A stretch of DNA of 64,000 bases from Alteromonas confluentis (lineage in GTDB: Bacteria > Pseudomonadota > Gammaproteobacteria > Enterobacterales > Alteromonadaceae). The notes beneath the pieces were generated by a model, which did no database searches, had not been told where the DNA came from, and saw only the letters and a list, made by a program, of their open reading frames with translations. Each line of letters starts with the position of its first letter. Position 1 is the stretch's first letter. Below, piece by piece: positions 18,867 to 29,675 of this stretch. Location: positions 1 to 64,000 of the forward strand of contig NZ_MDHN01000014.1 in assembly GCF_001757105.1 (NCBI RefSeq), given 5' to 3'. Both the position numbers and the translations under genes were made by a program.

Positions 18867-19096
18867 GATAAGAAATTTTCTGCCTGTTCTACGTCAAAAG
18901 GCCAACCGAGTTCTGCGCCTGTATCAAGGCGCTTAATTACCGGAATACGCACGGCATAAAGATGATACAGGTTAGCATCTTCGCGGATATTATATTTGGT
19001 GATGTTTAGCTGCTGAGACTGTGATGTCTTTGCCAGAACCTCGTCAGCCAGTTCACACAAATGACACTGCGGGCCGGTGTAAAACGCTAATTTCAC
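18863..19096 (-). CDS. Glutaredoxin-like protein (DUF836 family)
   Basis: 77 residues with a thioredoxin-fold start KLAFYTGPQCHLCELADEVL; the CxxC pair is Cys 11 and Cys 14. The cis-Pro region RIPVIKRLDTGAELGWPFD is present. The family is short and reduces disulfides or glutathione adducts, but its partner is unknown. ATGA-type 4-bp overlaps on both sides (rlmL upstream, uup downstream) show tight coupling in one operon. Confidence 0.9.
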   Translation of the reverse strand: MKLAFYTGPQCHLCELADEVLAKTSQSQQLNITKYNIREDANLYHLYAVRIPVIKRLDTGAELGWPFDVEQAENFLS

Positions 19097-21192
19097 TTTT
19101 TAAGCACCCAGCATTTATGGATATTGCTGTTGCGGGCGAAATCATCCGGAATTGTCTTCGCAGAAATATCTTCAATGTCTTTATAACCGCCCTCTTCCAG
19201 TGCTTCATAATCAAGCTTGAAGCCTCGGCGGTTGTTGGAAAACATCACCTCGCCACCGTCGTTAAGACAGCGGAACGCATCCTTCAGCAAAGCGACATGA
19301 TCGCGCTGTACATCAAAAGTATCCTGCATGCGTTTAGAATTTGAAAACGACGGCGGATCGATAAAGATAAAATCATACTTGCCCGGATGGGTTTTAAGCC
19401 AGGTGGTACAGTCGGCCTGAATAAAGGCTTGCGCCCCTTTTACTTTATTCAGGTGCATGTTGTCTTTGGCCCAGTCGAGATAGGTTTTTGACATATCAAC
19501 GGTGGTCACAGAACGCGCGCCACCCAGTGCCGCATGCACCGAAACGCTGCCTGTGTAAGAAAACAGGTTCAGTACATCTTTATTTTTTACCCGTTTCGCC
19601 ACCATTTGACGGGTTACCCGGTGATCAAGGAATAAACCGGTATCCAAATAGTCTGTGAGGTTAACCAGCAAGCGCGCCCCATTCTCATATACGGTTAAGC
19701 GTTCGCCTTTTTGGTCCATCTTCTCGTACTGTGTAGTGCCTTTCTGCTGACTACGTACTTTAAGTGCAATTTTCTTCGCATCGACACCGGTAACTGCAGG
19801 CAAATGCAGCAACACTTCCTGTAACCGTTTACGGGCTTTGTCTTCCGAAACGGTTTTAGGCGGAGCATATTCCTGCACCACCAGCCACTCACCGTATACA
19901 TCTATAGCAACGTTGTAATCTGGCAAGTCGGCGTCGTAAATACGGTAACAGTTTGTGTCCTGCTGCTTGATCCAGCTCTTTAATTTCTTGAGGTTTTTCT
20001 TCAGGCGATTGGCAAACTCATGATTATCGCCATCGTTACCATATTGACGGCAATTGTCTTCATCCATCAGGTAATTAACGAAGCGACATTCTAGCTTACC
20101 GTTGTTCAGGCCATATTCTTTGCCAGAGCGAAGCTTCAGAACGCGCAACAAATCACGATTGCTGCTTAGCAGGGAAACATGCCATCCACCCCAGGCGTTT
20201 TTCAGCTGTTTGCCGAGCTCTGCAAAGGTGGGGATCAAATCGGTCAGTTCCCCCAAACGCTCGCCATAAGGCGGGTTGGAAATTAGGTAGCCGGGTTCTT
20301 TCGACAGTGGAGACGCTTTTAATGCATCACACACATCAAAGCGGATATCGTTAAATACACCGGCTTGATCAGCATTTTTACGCGCGATATTCACCAGTTT
20401 ACTGTCGATGTCTGATGCGTATATCGGCGTCTCGCAGGCTTTCTGGCTTGCCAACGCTTCGTCATTGATGTCGTTCCACAGGGATGGATTATGCTGCAAC
20501 CAACGGTTGAATCCCCAATAAGAACGTTTGATACCGGGGGCAATGTTACGTGCAATGTAAGCGGCTTCAATGGCAATGGTACCCGAGCCACAAAATACAT
20601 CACTGAGAGGTTTAGTCGTGTCTTGTGTCCAACCTGAACGAATAAGCATGGCGCAGGCGACATGTTCTTTCAGCGGTGCTTCACCGGTTTTACTGCGATA
20701 CGCGCGCTGGTGCAGACTGTTTCCAGATAAATCCAGACCAATGGTAACCTTCTCCCGGTGACAGCGTGCCCAAATCGGAAAATCAGCCAGTTTTTTCTCA
20801 ACAGACGGACGCTGATCTAACTCTTCCATAAACTGATCGACAATGGCGTCTTTTATTCTAACCGCACCAAATTGCGAGTTTTTAATCGCTCTATTGGTAC
20901 CGTTGAACTGTACGCTTAAGGTATTGCTTGGACGCAAGTGTTGCTGCCAATCAACAGACGATGCCGTGTCGTAGAGTTCGTCAGCAGAGTCACATGGACC
21001 TTCCGCTAACACCCATACTACACGGTTGGCCAGACGAGACCACAAACAAAGCGTATATGCCTGTTCAAGGGTACCGGAGAAACTTACCGTTCCCGGCGAC
21101 AGACGGCAGCTAACATCCGGGCACAAGGATTCGATTTCAGATTTAAGCAGCTCGTCCAGTCCGCGACTGGTTGTAACAAGTATTTGATTCAT
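19093..21192 (-). CDS. rlmL: 23S rRNA (guanine-N2/N7) methyltransferase RlmKL
   Basis: 699 residues, the length of the fused E. coli enzyme. The N-terminal part is THUMP plus the RlmL methyltransferase with FCGSGTIAIEAAYIARNIAP and catalytic NPPYGERLGEL (m2G2445). The C-terminal part is RlmK with LNLFSYTGSVSVHAALGGAR for SAM binding and IDPPSFSNSKRMQ (m7G2069). It modifies helix 74 of 23S rRNA during 50S assembly. It is the first gene of the operon with the glutaredoxin-like and uup genes. Confidence 0.97.
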   Translation of the reverse strand: MNQILVTTSRGLDELLKSEIESLCPDVSCRLSPGTVSFSGTLEQAYTLCLWSRLANRVVWVLAEGPCDSADELYDTASSVDWQQHLRPSNTLSVQFNGTNRAIKNSQFGAVRIKDAIVDQFMEELDQRPSVEKKLADFPIWARCHREKVTIGLDLSGNSLHQRAYRSKTGEAPLKEHVACAMLIRSGWTQDTTKPLSDVFCGSGTIAIEAAYIARNIAPGIKRSYWGFNRWLQHNPSLWNDINDEALASQKACETPIYASDIDSKLVNIARKNADQAGVFNDIRFDVCDALKASPLSKEPGYLISNPPYGERLGELTDLIPTFAELGKQLKNAWGGWHVSLLSSNRDLLRVLKLRSGKEYGLNNGKLECRFVNYLMDEDNCRQYGNDGDNHEFANRLKKNLKKLKSWIKQQDTNCYRIYDADLPDYNVAIDVYGEWLVVQEYAPPKTVSEDKARKRLQEVLLHLPAVTGVDAKKIALKVRSQQKGTTQYEKMDQKGERLTVYENGARLLVNLTDYLDTGLFLDHRVTRQMVAKRVKNKDVLNLFSYTGSVSVHAALGGARSVTTVDMSKTYLDWAKDNMHLNKVKGAQAFIQADCTTWLKTHPGKYDFIFIDPPSFSNSKRMQDTFDVQRDHVALLKDAFRCLNDGGEVMFSNNRRGFKLDYEALEEGGYKDIEDISAKTIPDDFARNSNIHKCWVLKK

Positions 21193-21254
21193 AATTTTCT
21201 ATGTAAGCTGCACCGCCGCAGCGATGCAGTAAAATAACGGATAAAGGCGGTTAA

Positions 21255-22262
21255 CTACAGCGCCTTTACAATGTCTTTGACCAGTTTGGGGCCTTGGTAG
21301 ATAAACGACGAATATATCTGGATTAGAGACGCACCCGCGGCCAACCTGTCTTTGGCCGTTTGTGCATCATGAATGCCGCCAACACCAATAATCGGAATGG
21401 CGCGATCTAACGCTGTAGACAGTTTGCGGGTCACATCCAGGCTCATCTCTGTCAGTACTTCACCACTTAAGCCGCCGGCTTCATCTGCGTGTTTCAGCCC
21501 CTGAACCGCATCACGGCTTAGTGTGGTATTGGTGGCAATGACACCGTCCATTTTACTGTTGATCAGCGAACGGGCGATGCTATCGATTTCATTGTCAGCC
21601 AGATCTGGTGCAATTTTAATAAACAACGGTACGTATTTTCCGTGCGACTGACAAAGCTTATCCTGCGCTTGTTTCAAGCCATTGAGTAATTTGTCCAGCG
21701 CTTCCCCATATTGCAGGTTACGTAATCCTGGCGTGTTAGGTGACGAAATGTTCACCGTAATATAGCTGGCATACGGATAGACTTTATTCAGACAAATTAG
21801 ATAATCTGATAACGCGTCCGCTTCTTCGGTATCTTTGTTCTTACCGATATTAATGCCAATAGGTCCGGTGAACTTTGACGCTTTTACCTGACTAACCAAG
21901 TGATCGACGCCCTGGTTGTTAAAGCCCATTCGATTGATGATGGCATGCTTTTCCGGCAAACGGAAAATGCGTGGTTTCGGGTTACCCGGTTGTGGCCTTG
22001 GCGTTACCGTACCCACTTCCACAAAGCCAAAGCCCATACTGCCGAATGCATCGATGCATTCTCCGTTTTTATCCAGTCCAGCGGCCAGGCCAACTGGGTT
22101 TGGAAAGCTAATACCGGCTACTTTTACCGGTTTCGCAATGGTTTCATTGCTGTAAAGCCACTTTAACGGTGTGTGCTGGGTGCGGTGTAACCACTTAATG
22201 GCAAAATCGTGGCTATTCTCGGGCTCACACTGCAGTAAAATTTTTTGAGCGATGGATTGCAT
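21255..22262 (-). CDS. pyrD: Dihydroorotate dehydrogenase, class 2 (quinone-linked)
   Basis: 335 residues. The N-terminal amphipathic extension marks the membrane-associated class 2 type. [20 protein letters not shown] and [10 protein letters not shown] bind [14 protein letters not shown] (171-181) carries the catalytic Ser, and [20 protein letters not shown] binds the FMN phosphate. It oxidises dihydroorotate to orotate with ubiquinone in pyrimidine synthesis. The 62-base gap to rlmL lacks an obvious terminator, so read-through into rlmL is possible. Confidence 0.97.
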   Translation of the reverse strand: MQSIAQKILLQCEPENSHDFAIKWLHRTQHTPLKWLYSNETIAKPVKVAGISFPNPVGLAAGLDKNGECIDAFGSMGFGFVEVGTVTPRPQPGNPKPRIFRLPEKHAIINRMGFNNQGVDHLVSQVKASKFTGPIGINIGKNKDTEEADALSDYLICLNKVYPYASYITVNISSPNTPGLRNLQYGEALDKLLNGLKQAQDKLCQSHGKYVPLFIKIAPDLADNEIDSIARSLINSKMDGVIATNTTLSRDAVQGLKHADEAGGLSGEVLTEMSLDVTRKLSTALDRAIPIIGVGGIHDAQTAKDRLAAGASLIQIYSSFIYQGPKLVKDIVKAL

Positions 22263-22279
22263 GGTCTTTCTCTAACAAA

Positions 22280-22301
22280 AAGCCCTGTCAAAACAGGGCT
22301 T
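22280..22301. terminator. Terminator of the NAD-glutamate dehydrogenase gene
   Basis: AAGCCCTGT/ACAGGGCTT stem with loop CAAA; on the minus strand it is followed by TTTTTGTT. It lies 25 bases past the dehydrogenase stop and before the pyrD start. Confidence 0.88.
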
Positions 22302-22325
22302 CGTCTTTTTTTGAATATGCGTATT

Positions 22326-25300
22326 CTAATGGCTAGACTTGGCGCTTAAAAGCATCAATTCACGTAAAGCCACAGAAAATTTTGCAAATTCGTGTGTGGA
22401 GCTGGTTTTGAACTCACTCATCATGTGATACCAGCGCTTTAGCAGCGCCTGATTATTGTCCATCCAGGTTTGCAGAATTTCATCTGCATCCTGGCTGTCA
22501 GGCCGAGTTTGAAGCAGGTTCAGTGTAATTGAACGCTGCTGCCAGTCTAACTCTTCCCGGTAAGATGCCCGGGCCAACGCCTGCCAATGGTTGCTGACAT
22601 TCTGGTTGGTAATTTGCGCGAGGAACCAGTGTAGCTCTAATTTCGAACCTAACTGGAAGTAAAGCTTCGCAATCACCGAGGTATCATGGCTGTCCACATC
22701 ATCAATTTGCGCCAAATCGAGACTTGAGAACAGATTCGAGAAGCTCGAGATCTGGGTGGCAATATCTTCTGGCACGCCTTTATCCACGAGTTTCGCCGTT
22801 TCTTTCTTCAGCGCGGCATATTCTTCTGGCACCAGATACGTTTGCATATTGGTAGCGAGATTGTCGAAAGTGGCGCGATACGCCTCAATCGCCGAGTGAA
22901 TACCCAGTGACTTATTGCCATGGCGAATATACCAACGTGCTGTTCTACGCATAATTCGACGGGCACTTTCCAGGATCTTAAGCTGTAAATCAGCATCAAT
23001 CACATTATCGAGTGCTTCAATTTTGCGCCACAGCGGGTCGATATTAAAAATACCTTTTACTACGGCATAAGCATCTGCAATTTCATCAACGGTTGCGCCC
23101 GTCTCTTCCTGCATACGGAACACGAAGTTCAGACCCATATCGTTAACAATATTGTTAGTCAGCTTGGTCGCGATAATTTCGCCACGAAGTGGATGCTGTT
23201 CCATTTGCTCAGGATACTTATCACGCAACACTGGTGGGAACGCATTAACCAGCAGCTTGCCGTGGTAAGGATTTTCGGTGATAGCAGGAATGTTAAACGC
23301 GTCTTTAAGCACCATTTTGCCATAGGCAATCAGTACGCTGAGTTCAGGACGTGTCAGGCCGCGATCTTTCGCAACGCGATCGGAAATCTCGTCATCCGTA
23401 GGAATGAATTCCAGTTCACGATTTAAACGCCCTTCTCTTTCAAGACCGTGAATAAAGCGCAACTGTTCTTTAAGCTGAGATACGCCAGCCCGTTCAGTAA
23501 TCGAAATAGACTGGGTTTGACGGTAACAGTCTTCAAGCACAATGCGAGACACATCATCGGTCATATCGTAAAGCAGCTTGTTGCGTTGCTTAACGGTAAG
23601 ATCACCGGCACTCACCAGGCTGTTAAGCAGGATCTTGATGTTAACTTCGTTATCCGAACAGTCTACACCACCCACATTATCAATGAAGTCGGTGTTCACA
23701 CGACCGCCAGTGGCCGCATATTCAACACGTCCTAATTGGGTGAGACCCAAATTACCGCCCTCGCCTACGATTTTCGCATTCACGTCTTTACCGTTTACCC
23801 GTAAATCGTCGTTGGCGCGGTCACCCACTTCAGCGTGGGATTCTTTGTTACTCTTGATGTAGGTACCGATACCACCGTTCCAGATTAGATCCACAGACAT
23901 CTTCAGAATATTGTGAATCAACTCGTTTGGTGTCATCGACACTTGGCGGGTACCCAGCCATTTCTTCATTTCAGCAGTCAGTTTAATGGATTTACTGGCA
24001 CGGCTGAAAATACCACCGCCTTTTGAAATCAATGCACTGTCGTAGTCTTCCCAGCTCAAACTGGGGTTTTCAAATAAACGCTGACGTTCTTTGTAAGAAC
24101 TTTCGGCATCCGGATCAGGGTCGAAGAAAATGTGCAGGTGGTTGAACGCCGCAATCAAACGCGTATGGCGGGACAACAACATACCGTTACCGAATACGTC
24201 ACCGGCCATATCGCCAATACCCACGGCCGTAAAGTCGGTGGTTTGACAATCGATACCAATTTCACGGAAGTGACGCTTAACCGATTCCCACGCACCACGG
24301 GCCGTAATCCCCATTTTCTTGTGGTCGTAACCCACACTACCGCCAGACGCAAAGGCGTCACCCAACCAGAAGTTGTATTCTTCAGAAATGCCGTTGGCAA
24401 TGTCTGAGAATGTGGCGGTGCCTTTGTCGGCAGCCACTACCAGGTACGGATCGTCTTCATCCAGTCGCACCACATCTTTCGGCGGCACAATTTCACCATT
24501 AACGATATTGTCGGTGATATCCAACAAACTGCGGATAAAGGTGCGATAACACGCCTGACCTTCCGCCTGGAATGCGGCACGACCGCCTGTGGTCGGCAAT
24601 TGTTTACAAACAAATCCGCCTTTTGCCCCAACTGGCACGATCACGGTGTTCTTAACCTGCTGCGCCTTAACCAAACCGAGAATTTCCGTGCGGAAATCTT
24701 CTTGTCGGTCAGACCAGCGTAAACCACCACGTGCAACCTTGCCGCCACGTAAATGCACACCTTCAACCCGTGGGCTGTACACGAAAATTTCAAACTTCGG
24801 CAATGGCAATGGCATTTCCGGGATCATATCCGGGCTCATTTTGAACGACACATACGGCTTCTCATTGCCTTCGGCATCACCCTGATAGAAGTTGGTACGC
24901 AGGGTCGCCAGCATCATATCCAGATAGCGGCGAATGATACGGTCGTCATCCAGGTTGCTAACGTTATCCAGCTGTTTTTTGATGTCATCAAGCAGCGTGT
25001 CTTCTTTCTTCTTATTACGTTTCTTCGACGGGTCGAAACGCGTATCAAAGAAAGCCACTAACTTCTTGGCGATATCGGGATAAGCAGACAGCGTATTGGC
25101 AATGTAGTCGCGGCTAAACGAACTGCCGGTTTGACGCATATATTTTGCGTAAGCACGCAGAATCGTGACTTTTCGTCCGGTCATGCCTGCGCCCAGGATC
25201 AGGCGGTTGAAGGCATCGTCTTCCAGCGTATTTGCCCATACTTTGGCAAAGGCATCCTGGAACAGTGTTTGTGCCTGCTCCATATCCAGGTGACTACCTG

Positions 25301-27164
25301 ATTTATGCAGCATGGTGAAATCCATAACCCAGTTCAGCGATGTATCTGAACAGTGCACCTTGTATGGACTCTCATCAATAACGCGCAAGCCAAAGTTTTC
25401 CAGCATGGGCAGCACATCAGACAGGTGAATAGGTTCAGCGCGGTGGAACAGTTTCAGTTTCACCACTTCGCTGCTGACATTTTCTTCCTGCGGACGATAG
25501 AACAACATATCCAGCGTATGGTCGTCGCTTAGCAGCTCAAGTTTCTCAATATCAATGAGCGCAGCGCTGGGCAGGTTTTGCTCCATATAGCTTCGGGAAA
25601 ACGCATTCGTATACTTGCGCTCTAACGCCTTACCCGAGGCTTCACCGTGGGCAGCTTTAATCGCTGAGGCGAGGCGGTCATTCCAGGTTTTGCTCAGCTC
25701 GATGATGTTCTGCTCAATTTCCTTCACATCGTAATCCACATTGTTGTTTTTTACCCGGGCGATATAGTGCGTTCTGGCATAAACCGATTCTGAGAAGAAA
25801 GTGGTAAATTCCACGTCTTCTTCCGTACCAAACGAACGCTGAAGCAATGCTTGCGTATCTTTTCTGAGCTGCGTGTTGTAGCGCTCTCTGGGTACATAAA
25901 CCATGCACGACAAGAAACGTCCGAACACGTCTTTACGCATAAACAGGCGGGTAATGCCCCGTTCCTGCATTTGAAAGATGCCCATAATGATCTGCGCCAT
26001 CTCATCTGCAGGGGTTTGCAGTAACTCATCGCGGGGATAGGTTTCAATGATATTCACGAACGCTTTGTAAGCGTGAGTACCAGGCTCATAGCCAGACAAC
26101 GAGCATATTTCACTGATTTTACTGGCCAGGACCGGAATTTCAGTGGCGCTGGAGTTATAGAAAGACGCGCTGTACAAACCGAGGAAGCGATGCTCGCCCA
26201 CAACGGCCCCTTCTTTGTTGAATACTTTAACGCCAACATAGTCCATGTAAGCCGGGCGATGTACGCGGGCTCGGGAATTCGTTTTGGTTAGCATTAATGG
26301 TTTTTGACTCAACGCTTCGGCACGGGCTGAAGGAGGCAAATTAGAAATGAGTCGTTCGCGGTCACTGACTGACTTTTTCATCAAGCCTAGGCTGCTGTCA
26401 TTGACCGGTATCCAACGGTAGTCGCCTTCAATGGCTTTGGCATCGTAATACCGGTAACCCATCATGGTGAAGTTATGGTCAGCTAACCATTCAAGAAATT
26501 GTACCGCTTGCTTTTTGCGTTCATCAGATACCTGCCAGTAGAGTTTACCAGCCGTTTTAATGACGGTCTCTAACTTTGTCGACATGGCTTGCCAGTCTTC
26601 TACCGCAAGAGATACCTCATCAACAACAGAACGAAGCTCTTTTGTTAGCAGGTCGATATCTTTCTTCGATGTTTGTCTGTCGATTTCGATAAACAACACC
26701 GTTTGTTTCAAGGCATGCTTGTCTTTGCTGCCGTGTTCAACGAAAGACTCTACCTGGTTTTTATCGTCGCGCTTCAACCAAACCGGGCTGTGAAGCATTA
26801 AGTGCGATGTGATGTTAAGACGATTAAGACACATGCGAACCGAATCCACCAGAAACGGCATATCGCGGACAATAATTTCTACAATGGTGTGACTGGAATG
26901 CCAGCCATGCTTGGCAATTTCCGGGTTAAAAACACGTATGTAAGGAGCTGAAGACTCAAAAGAAGAAAATACGTGCCATAAACTCAGCGTCGCACCGTAG
27001 AGATCGCTGTCGTTTCGATCTTCCAGGTCGTCATTTGAAATCGTTTTAAATAAATGTTGGCCAAATTGTTCTACCAACGCTTTTTGTTGCGCATCAATCT
27101 TTTTATCGATAAGTGAAAAAACATTATCAAGCAGCACCGACTGCCGCTGTGAGGTGACTGTCAT
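22326..27164 (-). CDS. gdhB: NAD-specific glutamate dehydrogenase, large 180-kDa type
   Basis: 1612 residues, the size of the L-GDH180 class (Pseudomonas GdhB, Streptomyces). The N-terminal 700 residues hold ACT-like regulatory regions. The catalytic domain contains GGLRWSDRQEDFRTEILGLV, KNTVIVPVGAKGGFV and AVGIGDMAGDVFGNGMLLS, then KIVGEGGNLGLTQLGR for NAD. A helical C-terminal part follows. It oxidatively deaminates glutamate to 2-oxoglutarate, feeding amino acids into the TCA cycle, and in characterised members is allosterically activated by amino acids. It is single, with its own terminator and a 175-base upstream gap. Confidence 0.96.
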   Translation of the reverse strand: MTVTSQRQSVLLDNVFSLIDKKIDAQQKALVEQFGQHLFKTISNDDLEDRNDSDLYGATLSLWHVFSSFESSAPYIRVFNPEIAKHGWHSSHTIVEIIVRDMPFLVDSVRMCLNRLNITSHLMLHSPVWLKRDDKNQVESFVEHGSKDKHALKQTVLFIEIDRQTSKKDIDLLTKELRSVVDEVSLAVEDWQAMSTKLETVIKTAGKLYWQVSDERKKQAVQFLEWLADHNFTMMGYRYYDAKAIEGDYRWIPVNDSSLGLMKKSVSDRERLISNLPPSARAEALSQKPLMLTKTNSRARVHRPAYMDYVGVKVFNKEGAVVGEHRFLGLYSASFYNSSATEIPVLASKISEICSLSGYEPGTHAYKAFVNIIETYPRDELLQTPADEMAQIIMGIFQMQERGITRLFMRKDVFGRFLSCMVYVPRERYNTQLRKDTQALLQRSFGTEEDVEFTTFFSESVYARTHYIARVKNNNVDYDVKEIEQNIIELSKTWNDRLASAIKAAHGEASGKALERKYTNAFSRSYMEQNLPSAALIDIEKLELLSDDHTLDMLFYRPQEENVSSEVVKLKLFHRAEPIHLSDVLPMLENFGLRVIDESPYKVHCSDTSLNWVMDFTMLHKSGSHLDMEQAQTLFQDAFAKVWANTLEDDAFNRLILGAGMTGRKVTILRAYAKYMRQTGSSFSRDYIANTLSAYPDIAKKLVAFFDTRFDPSKKRNKKKEDTLLDDIKKQLDNVSNLDDDRIIRRYLDMMLATLRTNFYQGDAEGNEKPYVSFKMSPDMIPEMPLPLPKFEIFVYSPRVEGVHLRGGKVARGGLRWSDRQEDFRTEILGLVKAQQVKNTVIVPVGAKGGFVCKQLPTTGGRAAFQAEGQACYRTFIRSLLDITDNIVNGEIVPPKDVVRLDEDDPYLVVAADKGTATFSDIANGISEEYNFWLGDAFASGGSVGYDHKKMGITARGAWESVKRHFREIGIDCQTTDFTAVGIGDMAGDVFGNGMLLSRHTRLIAAFNHLHIFFDPDPDAESSYKERQRLFENPSLSWEDYDSALISKGGGIFSRASKSIKLTAEMKKWLGTRQVSMTPNELIHNILKMSVDLIWNGGIGTYIKSNKESHAEVGDRANDDLRVNGKDVNAKIVGEGGNLGLTQLGRVEYAATGGRVNTDFIDNVGGVDCSDNEVNIKILLNSLVSAGDLTVKQRNKLLYDMTDDVSRIVLEDCYRQTQSISITERAGVSQLKEQLRFIHGLEREGRLNRELEFIPTDDEISDRVAKDRGLTRPELSVLIAYGKMVLKDAFNIPAITENPYHGKLLVNAFPPVLRDKYPEQMEQHPLRGEIIATKLTNNIVNDMGLNFVFRMQEETGATVDEIADAYAVVKGIFNIDPLWRKIEALDNVIDADLQLKILESARRIMRRTARWYIRHGNKSLGIHSAIEAYRATFDNLATNMQTYLVPEEYAALKKETAKLVDKGVPEDIATQISSFSNLFSSLDLAQIDDVDSHDTSVIAKLYFQLGSKLELHWFLAQITNQNVSNHWQALARASYREELDWQQRSITLNLLQTRPDSQDADEILQTWMDNNQALLKRWYHMMSEFKTSSTHEFAKFSVALRELMLLSAKSSH

Positions 27165-27290
27165 GGTTAAACCTTAATTAGTCGTAAGTGCACAGAATCC
27201 CTACCTATTTTCGCTAATCTTCAGTCCTTTTTAAAGGGAAGTTTTAACGCTTTATTAACAGCATAGATAACTATGCAGAAAAGGCATAAA

Positions 27291-27315
27291 AAAAAGGGCC
27301 ATCTGGCCCTTTTTT
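27291..27315. terminator. Terminator of the RND/YCF48 operon
   Basis: AAAAAGGGCC, loop ATCT, GGCCCTTTTTT. It lies just past the stop of the RND gene (27340) on the minus strand and before the glutamate dehydrogenase promoter region; A and T runs suggest activity in both directions. Confidence 0.9.
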
Positions 27316-27339
27316 GTAAGTAACTATGCAAAAAAAGTT

Positions 27340-29667
27340 TTATGCATCAGGGTCATTTTTACTCAACCAGAGAAATCTGGACAGTGCTGGTAGCACAATA
27401 ATGGCACCCAGCATGTTCACCAGGAACATAAACGTCAGCAGAATACCCATGTCCATCTGGAATTTTAGCGATGAAAATACCCAGGTACTCACGCCAACAG
27501 CAAGCGTAATCCCCGTAAACAGTACCGCACTACCCCGTTCTTTTAATGCATCGAGGTAGGCTTGCTGCACAGTGGCCCCCGCTTTGAGCTTATGACTCAT
27601 GGTAGAAAGAATATAAATACCGTAGTCCACGCCAATCCCTACGCCTAATGCAATTACCGGTAAGGTTGAAACGGTAAGACCTATCTGCAGATACGTCATC
27701 AGCGCTTGGGCTAGAACCGATACCACATATAAGGGTAATACCACTGATAAGGTGGCTCGCACTGAGCGGAAACTGATCAGACATAAAATGATCACCGCGC
27801 CGAAAACGTATAGCATCATCGGCCCTTGGGCGGATTCCACCGCTTCATTGGTCGCCGCCATTACGCCAACCGGACCCGACGCTAACTTGAACTGCATGTC
27901 GTCGGTTTCATATTCCTTTCGGAACGTCTTTACTGCAGTGACCACCCGAGAGATCGTTTCTGCTTTATGATCTTCCATAAACAAGATGATCGGCATCACG
28001 GAACAATCGCCGTTAAGTAAACCCGATGACGTTGGCACCATGGAAATGTCTTGCGCCAACATCTGATTACTTCGGGGTAGCACCTGCCATTTAACGTTAC
28101 CTTCATTAAAGCCTGCATTCACGTTTTTCGCCACTGATGCCAGTGAAACAGTAGACTGAATGCCCTCTACGTTAGCCATTTTCCACTGAAAATCGTCCAT
28201 GGCACGCATTACGCCGTATGACGTACAGGCTTCGGGTGAGGTTTCCACCACCACTGACAGATAATCTACGGTGAGGGAATACTTATCAGTGATGAGGAAG
28301 GTGTCTTGATTGTAACGAGAACTCTCTTGTAACGATGGCGCACCCGCGTGCAGATCGCCTATTTTCATTTGCTGTGACTGGAACCAACCAAAAATGAACA
28401 GCCCCACAGTTACCAGCATAATGATGGTGGCCGGTTTCTTATTGGCACACGACGCAATGGCTTTCCAGAAAGCGGAGTTACGCTGTTCTTTCTTATTAAA
28501 TTGCTTAACGTAGTTGTCGTTAAGAGATAGAAAGCTCATAAGCACTGGCAGTAAGATGAGGTTGGTAAGAATAATGACTGCCACACCCAAACTTGCAGTG
28601 ATGGCCAGCTCACGAATAATACCAATATCAATCACCAGCAGCGTCATAAAGCCTACGGTATCCGACAGCAAAGCCACACCACCAGGCACTAACAGTGCTC
28701 TGAACGCGCTCATTGCAGCATGCTGCGCACCCATTCCAGCAACCACTTTTTTCTCTACCGCATTAATCATTTGCACACCATGGCTCACACCGATAGCGAA
28801 GACCAGGAAAGGTACAAGAATTGACATGGGATCAAGGCCAAAGCCCAACACGGTAAGCAAACCTAACTGCCAGACTACCGCCACCACTGAACATACCAAA
28901 GGCAGAATGGTCATCATGATGTTACGGGAGAAGAAGAACACCATCACGGCAGTAATTGCCAGTGCAATGGCAAAGAACAACACAACATCCTTCGCGCCAT
29001 TGGCTACATCACCAATCATTTTTGAGAATCCGATGATGTGTACGCTCACTGAATCATTTTCAAACTTCGCGCGAACATCTGATTCTAAATCGGATGCCAC
29101 TTGCAGCATATCCAGCGATTCGCCAGTTTTGGGGTCGAGATTCAGTAAGCGCGCTGTGACCATGGCACAACTGTAGTCGTTGGCTACCTGACGACCCACA
29201 ATACGTGCTTTTTCCACGTTAACGGCAACTTGGTCAAGTGCGGCCTGACGGGAGGAATCGAAATCTGCCGGAATAACCGGACCACCAGAGAATCCACCTT
29301 CAACGATTTCAGTAAATCGGGTTGAGGCAGCAAACAAGCTGGTTACTGAGGAACGGTCTACACCGTTAACAAAGAACAGCGCATCATGAACTTGTTGGAG
29401 CGTGTCCATGAATTGCTGGTTATAAATATTGCCGTTCGCATCACAAACTGAAACCAGCACACTGTTAGCACCACCAAAGTCTTCGCGGTGATCCATGTAG
29501 GTTTTCATATACGGGTGATTTAGCGGCACGTTTTTTTCGAATCCGGCATCGAGGTGCATCATCGACGCCTGGAAACCGAGGTAAAGGGTGACAAGGGCGA
29601 AAAGCGCCACCACCACTTTTCGGTAACCGAAAATTAATCGTTCTAATAGCGTGGTAAAGCTAGCCAT
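27340..29667 (-). CDS. RND-superfamily transporter (MMPL/HAE3-like)
   Basis: 775 residues with the doubled RND layout: one N-terminal membrane helix (VVVALFALVTLYLGFQA), a first periplasmic loop of about 200 residues, five to six helices, a second helix and loop, then a matching C-terminal set. Typical helix motifs are FLVFAIGVSHGVQMINAVEK and LGVGIGVDYGIYILSTM. The size and lack of an adjacent membrane-fusion protein fit the HAE3/MMPL group that moves lipids or hydrophobic compounds. It follows the YCF48-like gene by 8 bases. In many marine gammaproteobacteria the pair travels with DUF1302 and DUF1329 genes, suggesting a lipid or hydrophobe export or uptake system; substrate unknown. Confidence 0.9.
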   Translation of the reverse strand: MASFTTLLERLIFGYRKVVVALFALVTLYLGFQASMMHLDAGFEKNVPLNHPYMKTYMDHREDFGGANSVLVSVCDANGNIYNQQFMDTLQQVHDALFFVNGVDRSSVTSLFAASTRFTEIVEGGFSGGPVIPADFDSSRQAALDQVAVNVEKARIVGRQVANDYSCAMVTARLLNLDPKTGESLDMLQVASDLESDVRAKFENDSVSVHIIGFSKMIGDVANGAKDVVLFFAIALAITAVMVFFFSRNIMMTILPLVCSVVAVVWQLGLLTVLGFGLDPMSILVPFLVFAIGVSHGVQMINAVEKKVVAGMGAQHAAMSAFRALLVPGGVALLSDTVGFMTLLVIDIGIIRELAITASLGVAVIILTNLILLPVLMSFLSLNDNYVKQFNKKEQRNSAFWKAIASCANKKPATIIMLVTVGLFIFGWFQSQQMKIGDLHAGAPSLQESSRYNQDTFLITDKYSLTVDYLSVVVETSPEACTSYGVMRAMDDFQWKMANVEGIQSTVSLASVAKNVNAGFNEGNVKWQVLPRSNQMLAQDISMVPTSSGLLNGDCSVMPIILFMEDHKAETISRVVTAVKTFRKEYETDDMQFKLASGPVGVMAATNEAVESAQGPMMLYVFGAVIILCLISFRSVRATLSVVLPLYVVSVLAQALMTYLQIGLTVSTLPVIALGVGIGVDYGIYILSTMSHKLKAGATVQQAYLDALKERGSAVLFTGITLAVGVSTWVFSSLKFQMDMGILLTFMFLVNMLGAIIVLPALSRFLWLSKNDPDA

Positions 29668-29675
29668 TTGTTATT

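Noticed and set aside
28514-29176. 220-residue frame on the plus strand inside the RND transporter
   Set aside because: It is antisense to a clear transporter gene, has no ribosome binding site and reads as a low-complexity Ser/Thr/Lys shadow.
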